A stretch of 64,000 nt of DNA from the NCBI GenBank assembly GCA_947579665.1, contig OX388351.1, positions 60,210,939 to 60,274,938 of the forward strand, read 5' to 3'. A program made the position numbers and the translations under genes. The notes beneath the pieces are model-generated. The model saw nothing but the letters and a program-made list of their open reading frames with translations, searched no databases and had not been told where the DNA came from. The stretch is from Sympetrum striolatum (lineage: Eukaryota > Arthropoda > Insecta > Odonata > Libellulidae). Of this stretch, positions 26,022 through 37,468 are shown in pieces; the first letter of the stretch is position 1, and each line of letters begins with the position of its first letter.

Positions 26022-26145
26022 TTAAAAGATTCACTTTTACATCTTATGTATACCTTGTGAAAAAATGTTTCTCACCTGAAGATGGCTGCTCCAGCCGAAA
26101 CCGGTCGTGTTTCTAATAAACGGTGTAAATTGTAAAAGTGAATCT
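26022..26145 (+). repeat. Inverted-repeat element enclosing a hammerhead ribozyme
   Basis: Arms around 26024-26041 (AAAAGATTCACTTTTACA) and 26130-26147 (TGTAAAAGTGAATCTTTT) are inverted copies, with T/A-rich flanks extending the similarity. The enclosed ~90 bp carries a complete hammerhead motif. The layout resembles a minimal solo terminal repeat of a Penelope-like element or a retrozyme; no reverse transcriptase is nearby. Confidence 0.6.
26066..26122 (+). ncRNA. Type I hammerhead ribozyme with minimal stem III
   Basis: All core positions of the hammerhead fold are present. CTGAAGA (26076-26082) fits CUGANGA. Stem II is TGGCT/AGCCG (26083-26087 and 26093-26097) with loop GCTCC. GAAA is at 26097-26100. 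Stem III is the palindrome ACCGGT (26100-26105), and C26106 is the expected cleavage base of the GUC triplet. Stem I pairs CAC (26073-26075) with GTG (26107-26109), then after an internal loop TGTTT (26066-26070) with AAACG (26118-26122). In known short-stem-III hammerheads of Penelope-like elements and retrozymes the RNA acts best as a dimer. Self-cleavage here is predicted, not shown. Confidence 0.72.
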
Positions 26146-26159
26146 TTTATTTATTTATT

Positions 26160-29100
26160 TATTACTACTATTATAAAACTCCATGTTAATTACATAAAAT
26201 AATAAAAAAGTAAATGAATATATCGATGTCTGTCATTTTTAGAGGAAGTATTTACAATTATATTATTTTATTACTGTGTGTAACATTAAAAAGTCTTTTG
26301 ATAATTTTAGGGCTTCGGTTAATAATTAAACTTCTGTTTTTAGTTGCTCTAAACGGCGTTCAACAAAGTTAGCTCAGAACACCTGGAGTTTACATTTTAT
26401 AAGGGATTCGCCAACAGTTTTCGTCCTCGGTCCCGATGGGGCCAATCGAGGAGAATTATCTTTTATTAACATTTCATCGTATAGCTGAGATGAGCCAGCG
26501 ATTATTCTTATCTGGGATTTGCCCCTCGATTAAGAGCGGCGCTTTGTCAACCGAGGGATTAGATCGGCACGCAATCCACAATGGGCAATGACACGTAAAA
26601 CACGGACCGCTAATCCTTCTGGATTAAATGCGTGGGCGAAATTTATCTCTGACGTCTTGAAAATATGGAGCGATAAGTTTTCTTTCCCATTTTCTTTCCG
26701 CAAATTGGGTCATCCTTGTCAGCAAACTTGGGCAACAATTATCGCGGCTGGAAAATGAGAGTGAGCTTTAATAGCTGTGGCGTTTCTAAATGTTTTTTTG
26801 TAGAGGTAACAATTCCTTGAACCTTCGGATTGCTATACTGAACATCGTTGCGAGATAGTTCGCAGGCAGTCACGGAACGAACGTTTCAATGCCTCGTTCC
26901 TTACGGGAATACATTTCTTTTATGAGTGAGGTAATGCCGTATCAATTTGTCAGGAGATAGGCTTGCATATGTAACTGCGCCAATTACGTTAGCAAGATAT
27001 CTCCGCTGACTTATTCATTACGTTTTTTTTTTTCAACTCACCTCCAGCTGTATTTTATCGGTAATGAGATGTATTTATCATTGATGACGATATAATACGA
27101 GCGTGGAAGTTATCCATTTTAGAGAGCTTCGGACATTGGTAAAATTTCGTTTTTTTGCTTCTAAGATGTTTTTTTCGTATTATATTAATTCATTTACTGA
27201 TCTCGATTTGTCCTAAGAAATCGAATCCAAGAGCCATACAATAATTATTTTTATTAACTGCCATCGATTTCTTTTGTAATCATATGCTTGTTTATTGAAG
27301 GAAATATTTCATGCGCGATTTTAAGGAAAGTTTTCATGATGAATTAAGATATTTACAGTTTATTTAATCGATCAACATTTCTAATTTATGAGAATCTGTC
27401 GATGAAATATTCAACCGATTGATTTTAACCTCAAATCAACTTTAAACCCTTACTTACTTTTCATATCATTTTACGTACTATTGTGGGAATGGCTGTCATT
27501 ATTAGCATCAATCATTCCTCAGTTATTTTATGTTGGCATGATCAAGACGGAGGAAAATGGCGATATAAAGATAAATTTTCACTATTCGGTCCAAAAAGGT
27601 AAAGATGCTACTTTATCATGTAAAAAATAAATGTTTTCATTTACTTGGTGAAGTAAGTAAAGAAAAGGTTGCTGTATGTTGTTTTATCAGCTTGTATGGT
27701 TTTAATTTATTTTATAAGGAAAGGGAAAGGACTTCGGACACTTATGGACTTTCGTGTTTATGGACGAAACTTGATGATAAATTTCTGCTGTTATTTGCAT
27801 CACAAGCTCAGTATAGGTAAAATTCCGATTTTGCGTTAAGGTACGCTTCCGTTATTGTTTTTTTATCCTTCCAAACAAATTTTAAATAATTTTTAAGAAA
27901 ATTCCTGTAGATATTTGTATTTTTTCAAGCGTTAATTCTTCATAGAGAGTCAAAGGAGTGTTACCTTCACTAGCGAACTTATAAATACACATGGAGATGA
28001 ATTTAGCCGAATTAAATTCCTTTCACCGCTTCTCAATGAGGTGGTGATTGTATATAATGGCGTCAGTTGATTGCCACCTCGGACAAGTGCTTGGACATTG
28101 AAGAATGTGCGTACTGTTAAACCGCTTTGCGGCCTGAGGTTTACATGTATCATTTACCCTCACTAAGTGACATCCACACAAAATACAACAAAACTATAAA
28201 CTATTCACGCATCGTATCTCGTCCTTCAAACTGTTCCTGTTCACCCTTAACGTATTCTATTAAGTAATTACTTTGTGTTCAATATGTAGCAAGTCCGGTT
28301 TCACTACGTTCCTGCTACCGAATATTGAATGTGATTTTTTTTATACAGGATACATGTATTAAAATATACTCTTCATTACATTATCTTATTTCATTATTAC
28401 ATTATCTTATTTCAATTTATTACGAGTACGAAAGCCACTGGTGGATGATTGTTGTGGAATAATGGAATTTGTTTTTATCACTCCCTGGTGATTGCAACAA
28501 AAACTGTTATTCATAAGATCAAAATGTTCCATTAAAGTGGACATTCTCTACCTGTACAGCTTAGTATGCGTCGTTGGTTCAAAAACACAAATTACTTGTT
28601 TTAATAAGTTTTACCTAAGGCTGAACTTTTTGTCTCGATTTTTGCGTGATATACCAAGTTTACCCACCTTCAAGCAAAGAAAGTTTTAGAAGATAACGAG
28701 GAATAACAGATCTGTCCAAAAGAGATTAAATGTATCAATGCCAATGATATACAGCGGTAATGGTGCAGCGATAAAGTGACACTTTCATAGGTGGTAAATT
28801 ATAATTTCAAGTAATCCGGAAGACGACGTTTCATGCCAGATTACTCATTTATCAGTTATTACGAAGGATTAAAACGATTAAAAGATCATAAGATATTGCA
28901 GAAGTGTGACATAACAAGTGCGGCATAACACATGCCATTATTCCTATCTCTTAATATGAATGATACCTAAACATGAAAGCTTAAGAATTCCTCCCGTTTC
29001 ATCAATCATTTCAATGGCAGCATTTGTTATATTTGGAAAAATGTCGATATTTCTATTATGAGGACATCAATGTGATCGATATTTGTCGATATTCACAGTT

Positions 29101-30100
29101 TACGGAACGATATCTCGATTTGCTTACGGAAGAATTTTCGGTAGCCACGGTCTCTAATGCAGATTTGTAGCCTGGTTTTTGAAAGTATTGATTTAGATGG
29201 GTCGGTCCTTCCCTGAAGTTGTATTCGAACATTTTTAAAGTACTTTAAAAGATAGGGGAAGGAGTAGCATCTTCGAGGAAAAGATTTCGCAATACTTATT
29301 TAGAAGAATACTTATGTTGCAAGGATCCGCCAACAATTAGGAATGACCAAAATGACTTTTATTCAGTATCAGTAATAAATCAGCAACTTTCACATAATCA
29401 CAGTCATAAACAAGATTGAGATAAAGGTAAAAGAAAGGTAAATTTCTTCAATTCGGTCCATTCGGTCACAAAAGACATGAAAAATGTTACATTGATTAAA
29501 ATATGACGGCATAACGTTAAATATCTTTATCGACCGTTTTTCTTTATCTAATTTCAACATTTTGGAGCGTGCTGAGTTTTAAAATAACTATTTTTTCCCG
29601 TAGCGTAAAATCTGCTTGCAAAATAAAGGATGATTTAATAGAATGATTTTTTACCATACTCTCATTAACCAGTATTATTAATTAAAAATTGTTATAATTT
29701 TAATTAATAGATAAAATTATTTTAATTAAAAATTGATTTGAGTAATTCCAGTCAGTTGCGTTCGGAGATCTCTATATGATACGAAATGTTGAAGATTAAT
29801 TTATCTTGCACGGATGGGTCCATGTGCCACTGGTTTTTCTTGTAATTTTCCTTCTTCCTCCCCCTACAAACCTACCAATATCAGTTTGAATCCGAACGCT
29901 TTCGAATCGTCCAGGAAACAGAAGTAATCACTTCCGCTTCTTTAGGGTCACGAATGCTCGAGGAATCGATTTTACCGAAAGAGCTCAAAGGTCGGGTACT
30001 TCGTTGATTCTTCTGTTTTGCATCGAACGTTTCAAGAAGCAGGAGCTATATTCCTTTCCAAGGAGGAAGAATTAAATCAGAGCCAAGGCAGTTTCATGAT
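26160..30100. other. No recognisable gene; possible conserved non-coding patch at 26.37-26.65 kb
   Basis: About 3.9 kb. The patch 26370-26650 is less AT-rich and holds three homeodomain-type GGATTA/TAATCC sites, two as TAATCCTTCTGGATTA (26611-26626). An imperfect hairpin lies at 28278-28329, and a 20-bp-scale direct duplication (ATTACATTATCTTATTTCA) at about 28375-28413. No coding evidence. Confidence 0.45.
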
Positions 30101-30102
30101 TG

Positions 30103-30174
30103 CCTGCCTCGGTTACGTAGGAGTGTGCGTGCTAGCCCAGGGAGATCGCGGGTTCGAAACCTAGTTAGGGCAGG
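30103..30174 (+). repeat. tRNA/SINE-like sequence with B box
   Basis: GCGGGTTCGAAACCT (30148-30162) matches a Pol III B box and T loop. The flanks read like a SINE head, with GTGCGTGCTAGCCCAGGGAG upstream. Possible acceptor pairings are CCTGCCT (30103-30109) with GGGCAGG (30168-30174), or GCCTCGG with TTAGGGC using wobbles. The A box and D arm are degenerate, so this is more likely an old tRNA-derived element than a gene. No poly(A) or simple-repeat tail is obvious. Confidence 0.4.
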
Positions 30175-30763
30175 GTCGTTTGTCTCGTCTTTGAAAGCTT
30201 GATTGTAATATTGGCCTCATTATGGACGTATACTTTATGTTTATCAGAATTAGCCTCAAATTTATCCTTAATTATTTATTATCAGCCTCAAATTTAGCCT
30301 TATTAATTTTTAGTAAAGATGTGGTTATGATAATATGTTCGGTGGAATTAAGCTATTTGTATCTAGATATGATGGCTATTACTGGGTACAGGCGCATTAT
30401 TCGAAGATAAACCTCATAGACACAGACAGCTCAACCATACCCAACCCATTTCCAATGATTTAATAAAAATTTTGGATAACTTCAGATTCATTAGAGAGAT
30501 TGATTGCTCGAAGAATTTGCTTTCGTAGAATTCTTATGCTCCCTTGCTACTATATGTCGACGAATGTAATATTTTGAATTTTTTTGGTACAGGATAGAGA
30601 AAATTTTTCATCTTTCTTCTACTTAAATCATTGTCTTCAATCATCATCTTGATAGTTATGATGACGTAAAAGATACTGAGGAATGAATTATACTGAACAA
30701 TGGCACTGATCTGGTCTCTCATAGTTTCATTTTTCTTCACTTAGATGGACATGGGCATTTTGG

Positions 30764-30797
30764 CTTGAGAAGAGTAAGGGTACTTACTCTTCTCAAG
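30764..30797. repeat. Perfect 15-bp hairpin
   Basis: CTTGAGAAGAGTAAG (30764-30778) and its exact reverse complement (30783-30797) are separated by GGTA. A stem this long with a 4-nt loop is unlikely by chance but has no identified host element. Confidence 0.6.
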
Positions 30798-33518
30798 GTG
30801 ACTAGCTCGTAATAGATAATATAAAAGGGGCTGATATTCCAACCCGCCTTCAGGCTGAATAACTTACAGACTAGTCAAGATTAAATTGGCTTCTCTTTTC
30901 TGACAATAATTTTGTCTTTTCGAAATCATTCGCTCAAATCGTTCCGTCGTCTAAATTTAGATATTGTCGATTTGCTTATCTTTTAGTTGACATGGCTTAT
31001 TCTATAATAGCAACGCACACATTTGACGTAATCATGTTTAATGTTTAGACACCAAGCTATATTTATCACTTCAAGCTCTTATCATTCTGCTGAAAAGCAC
31101 CTATTTTCATTAAAGCCTGTATACGAATCACTTTCACTGATTTTCAGATTTCTCGTTAGTATAAAAGTAACTCTTTTATAGTGTTCTGTTTTGTTTACGA
31201 ACATTTTTTAATTTCTTATATTTAATTCATTTTTTGTCGTTTCATATTATGTATAGTGTTATTCACAGTATAGTCAAGTATTGGTTCCATTTGTTCCATG
31301 CGACATTGCAGTTTACTATTCCAAATCACCTATACTTTAGTTTCCAAATTGAATTAATTGCTCCCATTTGATTTTTAGAACTCCCTTCTTATGAGAAGGT
31401 CTCTTTGTCAATCAAACTCTTATTAAAATTCCGCAGAGTAAACATCGGTAATTTCGTGATAAATTTGCGAACATCCGTTACGCAATTCACAGTGTTTATA
31501 TTAGCTCCAATTTTTGTAAAGAGAATCTTACATTCAACTTCCTTCTCTACGTCTCTAGTTTTTGCCGTATATTGTTAATTTAAAATCTATCTTTAGAGTA
31601 TTCGCACTAGCATTAATAGTCGCAGGAAAATGAGGAAATTTTAGTTTTATATCTTGCGATATATTTGCATTTTACATAATTACGTCATTATTTTTAGATG
31701 GCTGTCGATTAAGGAAGCAAAATGACATTGGATCTAAGGATGTTGGTGTTTTTTAAGTAACTCATTCCAGAATAGCAAAGCACGTTCTCATATTTCTACC
31801 ACGGCCTTATTAGCTTGTCTGAATTTATCACGTATGAAATTACTACCATAATTAACGAGTGCATGCTGAGTCGAAAACATTCTTCTGCACTTGTAGAGCA
31901 AGTTCCCCATCCGTTACGTAAACGAAGGTCAAAGATTAAAACCAGTCCTCTTAGCTCATCTCCCCCAGGAAATGGTGTGACAGGCGGTAAGACAAGTTAG
32001 ACCGAGGGAAAAAATTGGCGTTAATTCTCGGTTTATGGTACAAAATTTTACTTCCGGAGCTTTGAATCCTTTGTACAATATGTGGTGTTTCCGTAACTAT
32101 CAATGATATATCAACTATCATATCCAAGTCATTGACACGTGTCACGAACGAAAAGTTTAAAGTTGATATTTTCCTCTAAAATGTGATGCATGTTCAATAT
32201 GTTGGCAGTAAAACGCATTTAAAATTTATCAGAGGCGCAGGTGTGTCGTAGTCTTTACGCAGAAAATAATATTTCAACTGTTAATATATATTGTTTGACC
32301 TTTGTTAACATTTTTGTGCAATCATATCTCGATAAATGGAATATCTTTTATGGGACTTTTGGCACGTGATAGATGAATACATATCTGTTATTTACTATAT
32401 TTTAAGTCTTATACGACATATTTGAGTTATTGTGATGACATAAGAGACACTGAAGTACGAATGGTGTAGATTATTGGCATTCATTTTTGAGTCTCTCATT
32501 ATTGAATGCTATGGTGATTCATAAAGTATAAGTTCTGCACTTTTGACTTTCATCTCTCAACACATTCTGACTCATTGCGGAGATCATAAGCAAAGTACGT
32601 TACTCCTCATATAGACTACTTATTTTTTTATCATCTTTTTATCATCTTATACATCTTTAGATCCTCTTTAGAGCTTTTGGTAGCTAATGGTAGAGTAAAC
32701 TGCTTAAATACGATGATGTTGAATTTTTATTTAAGGAAATTGTATGAAAGCTGTAATCTGTAAAGAACCACATTGATACTACTTATAATATTATTATGTA
32801 TTATGTTTTGGTTAATTGTACACATGGTCTATATTTATTTTTTTGATTGATCTTATGGTTTATTCGTTTAAAATTTATGTCAATGAAGAGTCGGTAATCC
32901 CGAAACTGGTGGCTATCACCATATGGGTGCCTATATTCCTAATAATGTTCTTATTATAAATGAAATATGAAAGAGGAGGAATAAACATTATTATTATTAT
33001 TAAATGAGGTTCAAGAGGTCCTCTGGGCTGAATACTTTGCAAAGATAGATAATCTATTATTTTCGAGTTTAGGCTATATGATTCTTCACTCTTCAAACTA
33101 ACCTACGATGTTGAAAAAAAATTAGGAAAAAGACCTCTGTAGGGGAAAAATCTTTTAGAAAGCAAAGAAGTTACTGAAGGTTGGCGAAGAATAAATCAAT
33201 GTTTCGGGAAAACGCCGTCAGAGAAGGGGTGAAAAAAACACGAAAACACAGAAAAAAATGCAAATCTGTATTTAATATAAAAACTTCAGTGCAAAAATAT
33301 AGAAAAATCAAGTGAAGTAAAAATAAAATTTAAATATATGAGGGTAAATACAGGGTGTATTTTTTTTAAATATGTGTGAAAAGATGGAAAATTACGTTAA
33401 GTACAACGTAAGGTTACTCAATTTAAAAAATCAATGGTAACATACATTTAATCGGCTAAGAGAAGATTTGATTACGTGTTTGTACGAAATATCGCCTGCT
33501 AGAAAGTTCTAGCTATAT
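30798..33518. other. No recognisable gene or repeat
   Basis: AT-rich DNA with only short open frames and no resemblance to known families. Confidence 0.55.
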
Positions 33519-33941
33519 TTGTTCGTATACAAAGCCTCTCATACTTTCTCCGACATTTCCTTCTTTTATAATATAATAAATAGCAAAGTTGATTCCCCCA
33601 TTCTTACTCTCTCTTTTCTCTTTCCCTCAAGAACAACACTCCTATTCGATACCTTCTCTTTGATTACTCCTCGTCTATCAATCGTAAAACGATCATTCTT
33701 CTTTCGCATTCCTTCAATTTTCAACACTCTTTCCTCCAATACTCTTTTCAATCCTTTCTTTTTATCTCTGAAATCTATCCAGAATATGATTCCGCGAGTT
33801 TGGCGTGGAAAAATACAATTTTCTAAGATTTTTTATGCTCATATTCATTTGTTACTTTATTATATGTTTAATTTGTTGAATTTTCGGGATTTTATTGTGA
33901 TTTTGTTCTTTATTATTATTATTGTTAATCATCAGCAGTAA
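33519..33941 (+). pseudogene. Remnant of the C-terminal end of a LINE reverse-transcriptase ORF
   Basis: An open frame of 140 codons, the longest outside the RTE. The order of the strings INSKVDSPIL, FPSRTTLLFDTF and IPSIFNTLSS recalls the tail of Jockey/CR1-type LINE ORF2 proteins, which often read as Lys-Ile-[x]-Asp-Ser-Pro, then Pro-Ser-Arg-[x]-Thr, then an [x]-Arg-[x]-Leu-[x]-Phe-Asn motif. The usual Arg-Thr-Asn-Tyr-Gly block is missing or mutated, and no RT core lies upstream, so the copy is 5'-truncated and decayed. AATAAA-like signals near 33970-33990 fit an old 3' end. This rests on pattern memory, not alignment. Confidence 0.4.
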
Positions 33942-33944
33942 TTG

Positions 33945-35228
33945 GCTTCGTGCTGTATGTTGATGTTTCTTAATAAATTAATGAATAAAATAAATATAGT
34001 ATACTTTACTTTTCATATTAAATGAAGCACATGGAACAGTTCTGACGGAAAATGGATCATTGCTTCCTTAGCACATTTATTCAGATAGTTAAGAAATCAT
34101 CTAACAAATACTAATTATTATTGAAAACAACGCAATAATATGAAAAGGCTTACTCGCTTAATCTATAATGAAATTAATTCGGCGTGATCTAAGATAGCAG
34201 AATATTTTAGTGTCTCGCTGTACATTCTCTGTACACCGAGATATAAGTTTGAATACGGGACAAATACCAGAAAACCGGGACTTCTGAACTTATTTACTCA
34301 CTCGCTTCTCCGCGAAGCTTGATATATTAGCTCAGAGCGAACTTATATTTAATAGTTTCCTTTCGTATGCAATATATTATGTCTATAAATAGAATCCAAT
34401 TCTTCGAGGGCATGCGTAGGCCATTTTTCAACCCATAAAAGAACAAAAGCTCTGACGTAGAGACAGAATTACGACCGGTAACCGTTCCATGTCTGCGGAA
34501 GGATTTTTCTAAATAGATCCGGTAATGATCGTATTGTTGTCGCCTCATTGTCGTCCCTGCAATCCATCGTTGACGTTGCGCCGTCCTCCATTCCAGCCCA
34601 CGTGATTGAAATCGCTAGCTCGCGTCCAGTTTGTCTCTCTGCAGACACGTCTTAGAGACGCTATATCTCATGGGCACATTTATCTTCCTTGATGGATTTG
34701 ATGGCTAGCCAGTGTGACATTGGCTCCGCGACCGCAGTCTCTGGTTGACTCACCGGATTTGCCGTCGTTTCTCTCACTGGCTGTCGTTTAGCTGAGTAAA
34801 CTTACCTTTACCCTCGGGGAAACAAGAACTGTAGCCATAGCTCACCCTGTTTTTTAGGTTTTTGGGAGTAGGCACTTGCGTAGATTACGCATCTGCGTCA
34901 TGTTTGCTGAAGAGGAATATAAATCGCGAATTTCTCATTTTTGTGCATTTTACTAAATGAAGAAAGCCCGCTGTAGCACTAATGACGAGGAACTGAACAG
35001 AGGATTAGTGCTGAAGGCTTTTAAATTTTTGAAATTTTAAATATTATATGCTCAAAAATAGGTTTTGCGATTATCAAAAATGTATCGGACTTCAGTACAG
35101 GCGTCCAATTATTGGGAAAGCATTCCAACGAACAGCTAATTAGAAAACTTTGTGTTTAGAGTTGCATTGTATATCAATTTTGGAGTATAACACTCCATTT
35201 AACTATTGAAATTAATTATATATATATA
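33945..35228. other. No recognisable gene or repeat
   Basis: About 1.3 kb; 34550-34800 is GC-richer than average, but no frame is convincing. Confidence 0.55.
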
Positions 35229-36305
35229 TTCGAGTAAAATGTAGCTTGCATACTGCAAGCAGATCGGCAATACTAATTTCATATCGGCATCATATCGGGA
35301 CGGACTTTAAAAGAAAAAAAAAGGATTTAATTTTTTCTTAAAATTCGCTGAAATTTCATCGTCTGGCATCGAACCCGGGTCTTACTGGTAAACCTAGTAT
35401 GAAACACAATAGAAGATCACCATCTCTAACTATGTGTGAAAATTCAAGCAGAAATATTGGCTATAACTGCCTCAAAAAACGTTCTAATTTTCACGAATGT
35501 TAATGCCTCTCGGGATTCGAACCAAGGACGATCGTGGAAGTCTAAAATATATTTCTGATAGATATTTATGATCTCTATCTATATGCCGAATTTCAAGTTT
35601 CTATTTTAGTGGGAAAGGTTTCAAAATAATTCCTAAAAATCGGATCAAATTCTGATTTCAGAGACACCTGGTGTCGAACCCAGGACGTATTGCAAGCTGT
35701 GAATGCAGAGTTTGATTTGTAAAGACTTACTCTTGTATCAAGCAAAGTTTGAAGTTGATAGCATGTCGGAAAGTACCTAAATTTTGTTTCCGTTGTCTCC
35801 GTAAGAAATGCATTGAGAAGTGCAAATGGCCCTCTGGGATCGAACCAAGGACCATCAGTGAACATGTAAAATTTGATTATGAAGTATATTCATGATATCT
35901 ATCCACGTGCCGAGTTTCGAATATCCATGTTATCGGGAAAGGATCCAAAAAAAATCTTCAAAATCGCCGTAATGCTTTTTAAACGGCCGATTTTTGCCCC
36001 GACCAAGCATCGAACCATGGACTATATTCTAAGATGTTTTTCTGATTTTCGTTGGATACGCACGGCTTCTAGCGATCCCTCGAGTTTCAACTCTTTCTCT
36101 CTCCGGGAAGTACCTCAAAAAAATTTTCGTAAATCCCCGCCATGTATTCTTATGGAGAAAATCGCGACTTTGGGGCCCTCTGGAATCGAACCCATGACCC
36201 TGAGGATCAAAATCGCAATTTTTCTGGCGGTTACACGTTATGGCCAATACGTCGTAAAAATTTCAAGTCAATCACGCTGGTGGTTTAGGCTGTGAATTAG
36301 TATCC
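35229..36305 (-). repeat. GGTTCGA composite repeat, copy E2
   Basis: Reverse orientation: it begins with the hairpin end (CGAGTAAAATGTAGCTTGCA near 35231) and ends at GTATCC (36300-36305), then (CTAT)n. The six TCGAACC-type motifs are present in the same order as in E6, reversed. The microsatellite passes straight into the hairpin end of E3, so the outer GATGCTTCTCCGG block is missing here. Short open frames on both strands within it are non-coding shadows. Confidence 0.85.
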
Positions 36306-36331
36306 TATCTATCTATCTATCTATATAGGTA

Positions 36332-37395
36332 TACGAGTAAAATGTTGCTTGCATACTGCAAGCAGATCGACAACAATATTTTCATGTCGGCAGCATATCA
36401 GGACGGCCATCAAAAGAAAAAAGTGGATTGAAATTTTTCTTAAAATTCGCTGAAATTCCATCGTCTGGCATTGAACCCGTGTCTTACTGGTGAACCTACT
36501 ATGAAACACAATAGAACAAAACAATCTCTAACTATGTGTGAAAATTCAAGCAGAAATATGGGCTACAACTGCCTCTAAAGACGTTCTAATTTTCACGAAT
36601 TTAAATGGCTCTCTGGATTCGAACCAAGGACGATCTTAGAAATCTTAAAATTAAAATCTTAAAATTTTTCTGAAAGTTATTTATGATCTCTATCAATATG
36701 CCGAATTTTAAGTTTCTATATTATTGGGAAAGGTTTCAAAATAGTTCCTAAGAATTGAATCAATTACTGATTGTAGAGACGGCTGGTGTCGAACCCAGGA
36801 CCTACTGGAAGCTGTGAAAACACATTATGACTTGGTTTGACCTGATCTTATTAAATCCAAAGTTTGAAGTCAACAAATTGCCAGGAAGTACCTAAAATTT
36901 GCTTCCGTAATCTCCATAAGAAATGCATTGTAGAATGTAAATGGCCCTCTGGGATCGAACCAAGGACCATAAGCGAGTTGCTTAAATTTGATTATAAAAT
37001 ATATTTATGATATATATCCACGTGCCAAGTTTCAAGTTTCCAAGTCATCAGTAAGTAATTAAAAAAAATCTTAAAAATCGCAATGTAAATTAAACGGGAG
37101 AATATTTGCCCTGGCCTAGCATCGAACCAAGGATAATATTTGTAGATGTCTTTGTGGTTTCCTTTAGATATACACGGCATCTAGCGATCTCTAGAATTTC
37201 AACTCTCAACTCTTCCGGGAAGTGCCTCAAAAAAATTTTCGAAAATCCCCGCCATGTATTCTTATCGAGAAAATCGCGACTTTGGGGCCTTCTGGAATCG
37301 AACCCATGACACCGAGGTTCAAAGTCGGCTTTTTCCTGGAGGTTACACGTTATGGCCAATATGTCGTAAAAATTTCAAGTCGGTGGCACTTGTGG
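36332..37395 (-). repeat. GGTTCGA composite repeat, copy E3, truncated at its microsatellite end
   Basis: Starts TACGAGTAAAATGTTGCTTG at 36332. Similarity to the family stops near 37395, before the GTGAATT-GTATCC end; the sequence becomes TGTGGAACATGCTTAGAC and ATCCCCAGTG. Then an isolated 5' block (GATGCTTCTCCGGATTC, 37443) appears in the opposite orientation and abuts E4, so this junction was made by recombination or a nested insertion. Confidence 0.8.
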
Positions 37396-37468
37396 AACAT
37401 GCTTAGACTTTTGATCCCCAGTGTATATATCTATTATATATAGATGCTTCTCCGGATTCATTCATGTA

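Noticed and set aside
35593..36295. Open frames of 90 and 140 codons within copy E2, and similar ones in E1, E3, E5 and E8
   Set aside because: They differ in frame between copies, occur on both strands and contain no domain; they are chance frames in non-coding repeats.
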